Assembly (NCBI RefSeq): GCF_004217555.1 | Contig: NZ_SHKW01000001.1 | Location: 558,001 to 622,000, forward strand | Length of the DNA stretch: 64,000 bases | Reading direction: 5' to 3' | Source: Edaphobacter modestus | GTDB taxonomy: Bacteria > Acidobacteriota > Terriglobia > Terriglobales > Acidobacteriaceae | Shown here: piece by piece, positions 8,461 to 16,746 of the stretch | How the letters are laid out: the number at the start of each line of letters is the position of its first letter | How positions within the stretch are numbered: position 1 is the stretch's first letter | Position numbers and translations under genes: made by a program | The notes under the pieces: generated by a model | What the model saw: the letters and a program-made list of their open reading frames with translations, nothing else | Databases searched by the model: none | What the model was told of the DNA's origin: nothing

Positions 8461-8811
8461 TCAATGAGCAATTTCGTGGGAGACTACGGTAGACCCGTTA
8501 ATGGCGTCGGACACCACAACCAATGTGTTACCAGCCTTGTGGCCACCTTCTGTAGCTGCAAACAGCAGCTGAGAGCCAGCCGCAAGTTTTAAATCAAGCG
8601 AATCACCTTTCTCAAGACCGATCAGACGGTCATCCGCTCGCAAATGAAGAGTTTGTATGCCATCGTTACGGATAGAGAAGTGGATCATTTTGTATTTTTG
8701 TTCCGTGGATTGTTGGATTGGGGAAGTTATCTTGCTCTGAGCGTAACCGCGAGTCAGGAAGAAGAAGATCGATAATGCAATTACAGAACTAAGAAGACGT
8801 AAAGCTTTCAT
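8461..8811 (-). CDS. Small secreted protein of unknown function
   Basis: A 116-residue protein with a clear signal peptide (MKALRLLSSVIALSIFFFLT..YAQS, cleavage near residue 25). The rest is beta-rich (KMIHFSIRNDGIQTLHLRAD, then DSLDLKLAAGSQLLF), suggesting a small periplasmic beta-sandwich. AGAGG lies about 9 bases before the ATG. I do not recognise the family. It stands alone upstream of the group II intron relic. Real coding is supported by signal peptide, RBS and composition. Confidence 0.7.
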   Translation of the reverse strand: MKALRLLSSVIALSIFFFLTRGYAQSKITSPIQQSTEQKYKMIHFSIRNDGIQTLHLRADDRLIGLEKGDSLDLKLAAGSQLLFAATEGGHKAGNTLVVVSDAINGSTVVSHEIAH

Positions 8812-8889
8812 TTGTTGTCAGCCTCTTTGTTTGGACACTTCTATCAACCAAAACACCAATTGAGCGTCCTTATTCCATATCTATAGAGA

Positions 8890-9235
8890 GAGGTAATGGG
8901 TGAAGCCCAGGAACGTGAAGTTCTCTGTTTTCCTTTCTCCACACAGCTTCCGGTCGCGAGCGGCGAACCGCCCGAACTCGATCAGCCTAAGTCTCGTCCG
9001 GATGTAATTCCAAGCCGAACTTCGCCAGCCGTTCCCGGAACTCTTTCAGGAAGCGCTCGGCATCCGTCCGATGCTGAAAGCCCACGACAAGATCGTCAGT
9101 GTAGCGAAGACGACTACATCGCCACTCGCCACTTTCCTGCGCCAGACATCAGTCCATAGATCGAAGACGTAGTGCAGGTACACGTTGGCGATTATCAGGC
9201 GGATGGGCCGCAAGACCCCCTCGGCCAACCAACGA
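8890..9235 (-). pseudogene. ltrA: Group II intron reverse transcriptase fragment
   Basis: Translating the minus strand across frames gives ANVYLHYVFDLWTDVWRRKV near 9225-9165, characteristic of the RT palm of group II intron maturases. Later frames give blocks matching the expected helix and domain-X start: ending RLIEFGRFAARDRKL near 8985 and FTFLGFTHY near 8910. The YADD active-site segment is shifted out of frame and the 5' and 3' thirds are missing. I see no domain V/VI RNA. It sits directly beyond the stop of the anti-sigma gene, so intron insertion may have trimmed that gene. Confidence 0.65.
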
Positions 9236-9283
9236 CATGCGGACGGGATCAGCAGACTGGGGTGGCCTTGCACTACTAGTTGG

Positions 9284-9535
9284 TTACTGTGGAGGTAAAT
9301 CCCTTGGGCTCGCCCCTTTAGTTGCTCGCAGGATACCCTCTCGGAGGGTAGTCGGGGCGGAATAAAGAGGCCGCGATCGATGTAGGAGGTGGGATAATTC
9401 CTCTTCCGCCTCGACCACTTGCCTGCAGGCTTCACATATTTCTAGGTGGGCGCGAAATTCGATGGCCCGTGAAATACATAGCGACTTGTCGAGATAAAGC
9501 AGAATATTCTCGCGACAATCACCGCAGTCCTTCAT
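9284..9535 (-). CDS. Zinc-finger anti-sigma factor, possibly 3'-trimmed
   Basis: An 83-residue protein starting MKDCGDCRENILLYLDKSL and followed by HLEICEACRQ. This is the H-x3-C-x2-C arrangement of the zf-HC2 anti-sigma domain (HRAHL..C..C), which clamps ECF sigma factors and is often redox- or zinc-sensitive. The start overlaps the stop of the sigma factor by 17 bp, so the two are translationally coupled. The tail (LREGILRATKGASPRDLPPQ) is short and the group II intron RT relic follows directly, so a few C-terminal residues may be replaced. No membrane segment, so it is cytoplasmic. Confidence 0.75.
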   Translation of the reverse strand: MKDCGDCRENILLYLDKSLCISRAIEFRAHLEICEACRQVVEAEEELSHLLHRSRPLYSAPTTLREGILRATKGASPRDLPPQ

Positions 9536-10082
9536 TTCGTACTTTCCCCACAGAGGCTTCGGACCTCGTGCACGTAAGGAGTATGCGAAGCTTCGAACGT
9601 GCTCTTGCCAGCCGCGACATGACTGTCCCGACCGGACAGTCCAAGACGCCAGCAATTTCATCATACGATAATTCTTCAAATTCCCGCAGCAAAATGATCT
9701 CGCGAAATTTCACGGACAGCGCTTGGATCGCCGCCTGTATTTGCTCTTTCTCCATCTTGCTCACAAGGGCATGGTAGGAGTCTTTCGAGGGCTCCGCAAT
9801 GTCTCTAACCGAACCATCTCCCTCGTCGGTCCACGCGATCACGGGAGCAGTTCGCCGTTTTCTGAGACGGTTGAGCCATGCGTTGCGCAAAATCGTAAAA
9901 AACCAGCCCTTTACGTTACTTTCCGATCGAAGCCGGTTCATCGCCGGAATCGCGCGGACGTAAGTCTCCTGTACCAGGTCCTCAGCTTCCGCATGGTTGT
10001 GAGTCAGGACCATCGCGTAACTGTACAAACCATCTAAATATTCGAGGCCTATCGCAGCTGAGACATGGGGTTCATAAGGCAT
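9519..10082 (-). CDS. ECF RNA polymerase sigma factor
   Basis: About 187 residues with both ECF domains. Region 2 has HNHAEAEDLVQETYVRAI and VKGWFFTILRNAWLNRLRKR (-10 recognition). Region 4 has ALSVKFREIILLREFEELSY and DEIAGVLDCPVGTVMSRLAR, the helix-turn-helix for the -35 element. The ATG at 10082 is preferred, with AGGAAA about 10 bases upstream; an in-frame TTG at 10109 is less likely. It overlaps the downstream anti-sigma gene. This SigR/RpoE-like pairing with a zinc-binding anti-sigma suggests a redox or envelope stress response. Confidence 0.88.
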   Translation of the reverse strand: MPYEPHVSAAIGLEYLDGLYSYAMVLTHNHAEAEDLVQETYVRAIPAMNRLRSESNVKGWFFTILRNAWLNRLRKRRTAPVIAWTDEGDGSVRDIAEPSKDSYHALVSKMEKEQIQAAIQALSVKFREIILLREFEELSYDEIAGVLDCPVGTVMSRLARARSKLRILLTCTRSEASVGKVRNEGLR

Positions 10083-10501
10083 AAATCTGCGTTTCCTATG
10101 CAAATGCAACTAACGTTGCACCGCTGATGATGAGGCGTACGTACTGCAGTTGCCGAGTTCCCAGTTATGGCTTTTTACAGGTAAATAAACTCTTCTCGAG
10201 AATTGCTTGAGAGCGATCTAGAGTTACACATCTGTTCGCTCGGAAAATCAGCGAATTCGACAACAACTTCGAATGAGACTGCAGCTGTTTTGGACCATTG
10301 TCACCGGCTTACAACCTTTTATTGAACTCATAACCCCAAACTCTTCTACAAGCAGATCGCGATCATTCGGATGAACACATTCAGAAAGCCAAATCGAACC
10401 ATCCTGACTGTAGAGCTCTCTGAGGAAACTCCATATTCATTGCGCTTTCTCCTTGCACTTTAGACTCCGCAGAAAGACCGGAAGATCGATCATCTAAATT
10501 G
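10083..10501. other. Intergenic region upstream of the ECF sigma gene
   Basis: About 420 bp, relatively AT-rich, between the sigma factor start and the end of the rhodanese gene. It presumably holds the sigma-operon promoter. I see no ORF, RNA gene or clear repeat. Confidence 0.4.
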
Positions 10502-11221
10502 CTACAAATTTTTATCAGGAAGTTCGCCAAGTACGGTTGGAGTTGAGCCGATACGCTTATCTCGCGGCGTTTCTAACGGCATACTGCAGGCCTGCCATTC
10601 TTGAACGCCGCCGTTCAGAATACCGATATCACCGACGTGGTCCCGCAACAACATACTCGCCGCGATCGTCGCGCGATATTCCTCTTGGCAGTAAACAAGA
10701 ATTGGCTGAGAGCGCGTGAGCGACACTGTGTGTCCGCTTACGCTTAATTCAAGCAATGGCATGGAGATTGCGCCAGGCAGGTGTCCTTGCAACCATTCGG
10801 CCCAGCTGCGAACATCGATAAGTTGCGGCGAGAGATTTGCGCGTAGAGTGTGGCAGACATCCTCACACCGATATATGGGCATGCTCGTAAGCTCTAACCC
10901 ATGCTGTTGCCATTGTTGCTTGTTGGCAACGGTATAATCAACCACATTTTCAAGACCAACTCTTGCCAAACGGCTGTGTGCTTCTTGCGCACAATTGGCA
11001 TTTTCGACAACGAGCAGAATTCTTTCCGAGGATCTGATCAGGATGGCTGCCCAGCTGGCAAGTGATCCCATCAGGCCAATCTGCATGGAGCCGGGAATAT
11101 GGAACGAGGCGAATTCTTCTGTTGGTCGCGTATCTAAAATAAGAATGCCTCGGCGCTTTTCCTGTCCGAGTTGTGCTGCCGTTAGCTGCTGAAGTTGTGA
11201 CGATTCTGACAAATGAACCAC
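10502..11221 (-). CDS. Tandem rhodanese-domain protein
   Basis: Two rhodanese folds. The first (residues 15-105) contains ILDTRPTEEFASFHIPGSMQ and IGLMGSLASWAAIL; its active-site loop (VVENANCAQE) is not a standard CxxxxR loop. The second (residues 125-225) contains LIDVRSWAEWLQGHLPGAIS and a proper catalytic loop VYCQEEYRA, then GGVQEWQA. Rhodaneses carry persulfide on that Cys. The order and the GSMQIGLMGSLASWA block resemble the rhodanese tail of metallo-beta-lactamase/persulfide-dioxygenase fusions, but no MBL domain precedes it, so it may be a split or truncated relative. The GTG start is crowded by GGAAGAGGG; a TTG two codons later is also possible. It follows the kinase gene by 59 bp. 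Confidence 0.8.
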   Translation of the reverse strand: MVHLSESSQLQQLTAAQLGQEKRRGILILDTRPTEEFASFHIPGSMQIGLMGSLASWAAILIRSSERILLVVENANCAQEAHSRLARVGLENVVDYTVANKQQWQQHGLELTSMPIYRCEDVCHTLRANLSPQLIDVRSWAEWLQGHLPGAISMPLLELSVSGHTVSLTRSQPILVYCQEEYRATIAASMLLRDHVGDIGILNGGVQEWQACSMPLETPRDKRIGSTPTVLGELPDKNL

Positions 11222-11280
11222 CCCTCTTCCTAGATATGCGTGCCAGATCGCATATTCCGATCATCGTCATCGTCAAATTT

Positions 11281-14085
11281 TTACTTGTTTGCCACCGCCT
11301 GCTGCGGCACAGTTCCTGACCTCTTGAGAAAAGTTTCAACCTTGTGCCGTTCGTGCTCACTTTCCGGCGTGGCTGCCTCACGTTGGTTCCACGTAGACCA
11401 CACATCGGCGCTTTTCGAATACCATCTGCGCGACTCGGCTTCAGCCGTAAGTCGTTCTGCCGAAGGAAGTTTGCGGTCCATGGCGATGTGATGCTGTACG
11501 GCCCCGTCGCTTTCAAAGCAGAAGCCCAGATCACGCAGAACCAGTAAACTGGGCGATGTTACATTGAACTTATCCAGAAAAGGCAACGCTGCATTCGCAT
11601 ATTGCCGCGCCTTTGTGAGACCTTTCACGGCAAGTTCTGCATCACTCAGCTTGCAATACGACCTCATAAGGTGAAGAAGTCCATGTGGACTTGTTTCTGC
11701 CAATTCCTGTCTGACCAGATTTGCTTCCTGCAGGAGGCGTAACCGTTCCGGGCCGTCCTCTTCCTTGACAAGTACCTCGGCCAGTGCCTCATTCTGTATT
11801 GCAAGCCAGTGTCGTGCCCCAGACCCGTAGAGCGGAGACAATTGCTTCGTGAGACCAATCGATTTCCGATACCAGATGCTCGCGATATGGGGATTGCTTT
11901 GGCGGAAGGCATCGCCCATCGACGTATACGCACGAGCTAGATCGAACTGTGCCTGGGCATTTTTGCTGTCAACTCCAACGAGCATCTGGGCGATCGCGAG
12001 AGCTTTCCGGGCGTAGACTTGCGCCTGCGACGAATCACTTACATTCAGAGCATCTCTTCCTGCTAGGGGGAGAATGAGGTCCTCGTATGCAAGAAAGAGC
12101 GCTCGCCGGGCCGGTAGAGAGGCGGGAAATCTTTGAACCAGCGCCTCGGCGAGAGCAACCCCCTTTCGATTGTTCTCGAGGGCTTCCGATTGTTTGCCAA
12201 GCTCATTGAGTGTGCTTCCCTTACCAAGGTAGAACCCGATTAGCATTCGATCATGATCTTCAACGCCAATTGGACTATTTCCAAAGACCTGGAATGCCAT
12301 AGAGTAGTTCTCAAGTGCTTTATCTGGGTTAAGGCCGCCTAGACTCACATCGCCGATTCCGGCATAACTCGTCGCCAGCAGGCGTTTACGAATCGGCTCG
12401 TCAGGCTTCTGCCGCCAGAAATTCCGTGCCCAGGTAAGCGCCTGCTGATAATTGTCGTTTGATTCATGCAGGTTCCCGAGAAATAACTCGATACCACCCA
12501 GCCGTTGATAGGTTTCAATTACAGCTTGAGTACTCTCGTCTCCGGGCATGTGGGCGTGTGCTTCGATGGCCGTCCGCGAAGCTTCACGATAGGTAGTGAC
12601 AGCCGTATCAGAGTTACCTAGATTAGCGACCAGAGGCGAGCCTTCCAAGTCGCCGACACGCACATAGGCTTTCGACAATTCAAGCAATAGTCGAGGATCG
12701 TTCCCGATGGTCTGACGCAATTCGCCAAGATAGCTGAGAGCGCTCCGAAAAAGCGCTGCCTGCGTCTCGGTGGAGGCCGACGAGTGCTGAAGCTTATCTG
12801 CCATGTCCGAAATCGCTGAATCGGCAAGCGTTCGAACTTCTTTCACCCGGCGATCGTCGGAGCGGGATTGTTTCAAGTAGAGAAGAAGGAGGCAACTAAG
12901 AGCTATAGCGATTGTGCATGCTGTAAGTGCAGCTACCCTATGCCGCTGCACAAATTTGCTCAACACGTAGGTTGGGGTTATTGTTCTGGCTGAGATTGGC
13001 TTTCCAGTCAGATACCGAAGCAGGTCCTCATCAAGGTGCTGGACCGAAAGATAGCGTTGGGACGGATCGAGATCCGTTGCCTTCAGAACGATCCTGTCCA
13101 GGTCTCCTGACAGCTCCTTTCTCGCCGAGCTCGACATCCCTGGAGCTGAGCTTGGTTTCTTGCCATTCTGTTCAGAAACGACTCGATCCGCTGCGACAGC
13201 CGAAAGATTGCTCAGCGTGTAGGGACGTGAACCGGTCAGTAGCTCAAATAGCAATACTCCGAGAGAATAAATATCGGTTGCTGTTGTGAGATGCTTCCCC
13301 TGTATCTGCTCCGGACTTGCGTAGTCGGGAGTCATCCTTCTTAAGCTGGTTGCCGTTGGGGAGCTATCACTCAGAACTAACTCTGGCGCCAGGGGCGTTG
13401 AAATTCCAAAGTCAATGAGCTTGACCATCCCGTCTGGTGTCACCATCACGTTGCTCGGTTTTATGTCACGATGGATGATCAGCTTTTGATGCGCGTAATG
13501 AACTGCGGAACATACTGACCGAAACAGCTCAATGCGCTGCCGGATGGACAAGCCGCGACTTTTACTTGCAAGAGTGATTGGCTGACCTTCCACATACTCC
13601 ATCACAATGAATGGACGGCCATCCTGGGTCTCGCCCCCGTCAAGAATAGTACCGATGCATGGATGGTTCAGAGTCGCTAGAATCTGACGCTCCCTGCGAA
13701 ACCGGTGAACCAGCTCTGGCGAGTCGTTCGCCTTGCGAATCATCTTGATGGCTACTACCTGGAAATAGTGATCGTCCGATCGGACGGCCAGGTAGACAAT
13801 TCCCATCCCTCCGCTGTCTAACTCGCGTACCAAATGATAGGGGCCTAGCTGTAAACCAGTCTCCGAAAGATCCGACATCTGCCCTGCGTTTTTGAGATCG
13901 TCTGCTATAAGAGAGCGGAGCACCCTCTCGGCGTCATCGTCGTTTTCAAGAAGCGACTCTATCTCGGAAAGCAGCTCCTTATCGTTCTCGCAAGCCATCT
14001 CCACGTATTGCTTCCGCTCGGCCGGTGGGCGCTCGAGCGCGCTCTGAAAGATCTCTTCGATCAGACTCCAACGATCACTTTTCAT
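11281..14085 (-). CDS. Membrane Ser/Thr protein kinase with C-terminal TPR region
   Basis: A 934-residue PknB-type kinase. After an 80-residue helical N-terminus come the glycine loop LDSGGMGIVYLA (about 89-100), VVAIKMI with the catalytic lysine, IIHRDIKPSNVMV (catalytic Asp), LIDFGIS (DFG) and YASPEQIQG. A hydrophobic helix near residues 385-405 (LTACTIAIALSCLLLLYLK) anchors it. About 500 residues of TPR-like helical repeats follow, presumably outside the membrane, as ligand or partner sensor. The ATG at 14085 overlaps the upstream sigma-factor stop by 11 bp, so the two are coupled. This architecture and pairing recur in Acidobacteriota and suggest that phosphorylation of the sigma factor or partner replaces an anti-sigma factor. 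Confidence 0.9.
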   Translation of the reverse strand: MKSDRWSLIEEIFQSALERPPAERKQYVEMACENDKELLSEIESLLENDDDAERVLRSLIADDLKNAGQMSDLSETGLQLGPYHLVRELDSGGMGIVYLAVRSDDHYFQVVAIKMIRKANDSPELVHRFRRERQILATLNHPCIGTILDGGETQDGRPFIVMEYVEGQPITLASKSRGLSIRQRIELFRSVCSAVHYAHQKLIIHRDIKPSNVMVTPDGMVKLIDFGISTPLAPELVLSDSSPTATSLRRMTPDYASPEQIQGKHLTTATDIYSLGVLLFELLTGSRPYTLSNLSAVAADRVVSEQNGKKPSSAPGMSSSARKELSGDLDRIVLKATDLDPSQRYLSVQHLDEDLLRYLTGKPISARTITPTYVLSKFVQRHRVAALTACTIAIALSCLLLLYLKQSRSDDRRVKEVRTLADSAISDMADKLQHSSASTETQAALFRSALSYLGELRQTIGNDPRLLLELSKAYVRVGDLEGSPLVANLGNSDTAVTTYREASRTAIEAHAHMPGDESTQAVIETYQRLGGIELFLGNLHESNDNYQQALTWARNFWRQKPDEPIRKRLLATSYAGIGDVSLGGLNPDKALENYSMAFQVFGNSPIGVEDHDRMLIGFYLGKGSTLNELGKQSEALENNRKGVALAEALVQRFPASLPARRALFLAYEDLILPLAGRDALNVSDSSQAQVYARKALAIAQMLVGVDSKNAQAQFDLARAYTSMGDAFRQSNPHIASIWYRKSIGLTKQLSPLYGSGARHWLAIQNEALAEVLVKEEDGPERLRLLQEANLVRQELAETSPHGLLHLMRSYCKLSDAELAVKGLTKARQYANAALPFLDKFNVTSPSLLVLRDLGFCFESDGAVQHHIAMDRKLPSAERLTAEAESRRWYSKSADVWSTWNQREAATPESEHERHKVETFLKRSGTVPQQAVANK

Positions 14086-14689
14086 CTTGGCTCTTGCCCG
14101 GACTGCGCGACATTTCACGGCGCATCCACGCTTGTCCAAGACGGAGGTCGCGACCGACAGTTGCTACTGAAATCTCCAAAACTAGACCAATCTCTTCCGT
14201 ACTCATGCCGCCAAAAAACTTGAGCTCAATCGCTCGGCTCTTCCTTTCATCGATTTCTGCCAATCTTCGGAGTGCGTCATCGAGCACAACGACGTCCGGT
14301 GCGCGCTGATCGGCGATATCCATTCCCGTTTGCAAGGTAACCCTTACACCGCCTCCTCGCTTCTGTGCAAGACGTTTTCTGGCATGCTCGATTAGCACAC
14401 GTCTCATGGTGTTAGCGGCGATTGCATAAAAGTGCGCACGGTTTTCGGCATGCAATTTTGTCTGATCGGCCAGCCGGAGATAGGCTTCGTGAACCAAGGC
14501 GGTCGGTTCAAGAGTGTGCTCTCCATATTCGCGTCTTAGTCGTGCTCTGGCCAAGCGAAGCAAATCGTCATAAATAATCGGGGTGAGTTGTTCTAGGGCC
14601 GAATGGTCCCCCTGACTCCAGCGAAGGAGGAGGCTCGTTACAGCGTTCGGACCTTCAAGCATCGGATTGACGGGATCGCCATTTGACAT
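14075..14689 (-). CDS. ECF-type sigma factor (TIGR02999-like), paired with the kinase
   Basis: A 204-residue sigma-70-family protein. Region 2 shows HTLEPTALVHEAYLRL and ANTMRRVLIEHARKRLAQKR, typical of the TIGR02999 group, which differs from classical ECF in its EPTALVHEAYLRL block. Region 4 shows RAIELKFFGGMSTEEIGLVL and VATVGRDLRL as the helix-turn-helix. It ends inside the kinase start. These sigma factors are commonly neighbours of Ser/Thr kinases and are thought to be activated by phosphorylation. The targets are unknown. Confidence 0.9.
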   Translation of the reverse strand: MSNGDPVNPMLEGPNAVTSLLLRWSQGDHSALEQLTPIIYDDLLRLARARLRREYGEHTLEPTALVHEAYLRLADQTKLHAENRAHFYAIAANTMRRVLIEHARKRLAQKRGGGVRVTLQTGMDIADQRAPDVVVLDDALRRLAEIDERKSRAIELKFFGGMSTEEIGLVLEISVATVGRDLRLGQAWMRREMSRSPGKSQDEK

Positions 14690-14721
14690 CCGAAAATATC
14701 GCTTTCTCCCCTGACATCATT

Positions 14722-15408
14722 TTACCGAAGATAAATTGACGGTAAGAGCCCTTCGGCTCTCTGCTCCCAGAATTGTTCGTAAGGAAACAAACAACTTTGG
14801 CGATCGACCGACATGCCTCCACAAATCATCGCGTCCGCATCGCCGCGCTGGATAATGCGGAAGGCTTCTCCTATCCCGTGCGCCCCCGTCGTACACGCGG
14901 TTGCGCAGGTTAGATTCGGTCCCTTTGCGCCATAACGGATAGAAACCTGGCCGCCGGCCGCAAGGTTGACGATGGAGGCCGTGATGAAGAAGGGGGAGAC
15001 CCGCGAAGGCCCTTGCGTCATCAGCTTGGTGTGCTCTCTCTCGATGACTTCAAAAGCGCCGATGCCGCTGCCAATACAGACCCCTACGTGCCCGGCATTC
15101 TTCTCCGTAATCCGGAGCCTCGCTTCCTCCATCGCGAATTGAGCGGCAGCCATCGCCAGATGAATGAAACGGCCTGTTTTCTTGGCATCCTTGCGCTCGA
15201 CAAACTCTTCGGGAGAGAAGTCCTTGACCTCGCCCGCGAATCGACAACTGAAGTCGTCCGTAGGAAACAGTGTGATAGGAGCGATACCGGAGACCCCATT
15301 TTGAATCGCAAGCCACGTCTGTTCTGTCCCAATCCCCACTGGGCTAACCAGCCCAATGCCGGTAACAACAACGGAGCGGAGCGTCTTTACCATTTCTATT
15401 CTAGCCAT
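14722..15408 (-). CDS. fabF: 3-oxoacyl-ACP synthase II, N-terminal half only
   Basis: Residues 1-198 match FabF-type ketosynthases: VVVTGIGLVSPVGIGTEQTW, then VCIGSGIGAFEVIE, GPNLTCATACTTGAHGIGEA with the catalytic Cys, and GDADAMICGG. Normal length is about 413 residues. Here homology breaks at ICGGMSVDRQ and the frame ends 30 residues later, so both catalytic histidines and the C-terminal half of the thiolase fold are missing. AGAGG precedes the ATG at 15408. It is a truncated and almost certainly inactive gene, most likely a second copy rather than the housekeeping gene. The MFS relic lies just upstream on the same strand. Confidence 0.8.
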   Translation of the reverse strand: MARIEMVKTLRSVVVTGIGLVSPVGIGTEQTWLAIQNGVSGIAPITLFPTDDFSCRFAGEVKDFSPEEFVERKDAKKTGRFIHLAMAAAQFAMEEARLRITEKNAGHVGVCIGSGIGAFEVIEREHTKLMTQGPSRVSPFFITASIVNLAAGGQVSIRYGAKGPNLTCATACTTGAHGIGEAFRIIQRGDADAMICGGMSVDRQSCLFPYEQFWEQRAEGLLPSIYLR

Positions 15409-15508
15409 TCATCCTCTACCTTGAGTAGATCAGCCGCGTCCAACCGGTCCATGAGAGCACTTTTTTTGCAGGGGGCGAGCGTCTGTTGGTTCTTTGTGAC
15501 AATCTTCC

Positions 15509-16265
15509 TTAGTGACCGCCTGCCGGGGCTCCTCCGGCCTTGAATTTACGGATGAGGAATGCAAGAGGAAACATGCATACCGTAACCCATCCTATGACGC
15601 GGAAGCAGTCCATGAAGGCGAGAAACAAACTCTGGCGGAGGAGCTGCTGATAGACGACGCCGAGTGCAGCCGGACACCCGCATCCGCACTCGTAAATCCA
15701 TGTTGCATCAGGTAACCAATGATCGTATTGGTGCTTTGCTGAAGGCCCTGAGAGCTGCTTCCGAGGTGAGACCCAAGGACCATCTGATGGAAGTTCGCCC
15801 CGTCTCTCTGCCGCAGTCGTGATGAAGGCAATTCCAAAGCTCCCGCGCCAATTGCGGAAGAGATTCGTCAAGCTTGATGCCTTGTTGTTCTGGTCAGGAC
15901 GCAATTGCGAATAGGCAACAACGTTCACCGGGACGAGAAAGAAGCCATACCCCAGACCTTGCAAGGCTCGCTCCCAGAGATAATGCCCCCCCATTGGTAT
16001 CAAGGTTCATGTCGCTGTAGACAAACATGGCCAATGCAATGAACGACAGGCTCACATAAAGAAGCGTCTTTGCTGAAACGAGATGTCGCTGGAGCAGTTG
16101 TGCAGAGATAGGCGCAAGGATTGTGATCACCAAGGCCCCCGGTCCAAGCACAAGCCCTGCGTCGATGGCCCGATATCCATAGAGCGCGTGCAACATCTGG
16201 GGAATAAGCGTGGTAGTTCCGAAGAGTCCTATGCCGAATACGAAGAAGAGCACGCTGGCGATTGC
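15509..16265 (-). pseudogene. DHA2-type MFS exporter, 5'-deleted and frameshifted
   Basis: Joined frames give the C-terminal half of an EmrB/QacA-like drug:H+ antiporter: LFGTTTLIPQMLHALYGYRA, LVLGPGALVITILAPISAQL, YVSLSFIALAMFVYSDMNLD, GYGFFLVPVNVVAYSQLRPD, NKASSLTNLFRNW and FLAFMDCFRVIGWVTVCMFP. One frame break is at a C7 run (15986-15992); two further shifts near 15820 and 15675 compensate. The N-terminal half is absent, with unrelated sequence starting near 16265. It pumps nothing in this state. It is adjacent to truncated fabF on the same strand, perhaps once a biosynthetic or resistance operon. Confidence 0.75.
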
Positions 16266-16495
16266 GAAGTTGCGCCGAACAGGGCTACGAGGCGCTCGTC
16301 AACAACTACATTCCCAATGAGCTCGCCGCACCCCTCCCTGGCAATCCACTCGATCCCAACTCGTTGCGCTTCCAGCAGCTCAAATCCGAGGCCGCGCACC
16401 TCATCTACCGCGACCTCATCAAGAACGAGTCAGACTCCACATGGCGGACCGGCAGTGGCCTGCGCCACCTACTCGGCTATGGAGGGCAATTCTGA
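16262..16495 (+). pseudogene. C-terminal fragment of an unrecognised gene
   Basis: About 75 codons open to a TGA at 16493-16495, with coherent composition (EALVNNYIPNELAAPLPGNP and later SGLRHLLGYGGQF). There is no ribosome site, and the frame starts at the junction with the MFS relic. A terminator hairpin follows 30 bp later, which supports it being the genuine 3' end of a lost gene. I do not recognise the family. Confidence 0.4.
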
Positions 16496-16525
16496 CGAAT
16501 CGTCCGAACCGCCAAAAACTCAAGA

Positions 16526-16556
16526 GAGACGCGCATTCCGCGCGCCTCCCTTTTCT
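16526..16556 (+). terminator. Rho-independent terminator
   Basis: GAGACGCGC (16526-16534) pairs with GCGCGCCTC (16540-16548) with one mismatch and a 5-nt loop, followed by CCTTTTCTTT. It lies 31 bp after the stop of the plus-strand fragment ending at 16495. Confidence 0.65.
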
Positions 16557-16746
16557 TTCTGTTCAACATCGACGCCTTTTGTACCCAGACTCCGGATGCT
16601 CGCAAATTCACGAAGCCTAATGACGTCTTTGGAGTCCCGAGTCCGTGGTCCGCGAGCCGGAAGTTGCAGGACTTCTTCTCATTTGTTGTAAATCATTTTA
16701 GTGAGCAAGGGAGTGTGTCGCGAGAGCATGCAAAGTTGTGGGGTGC

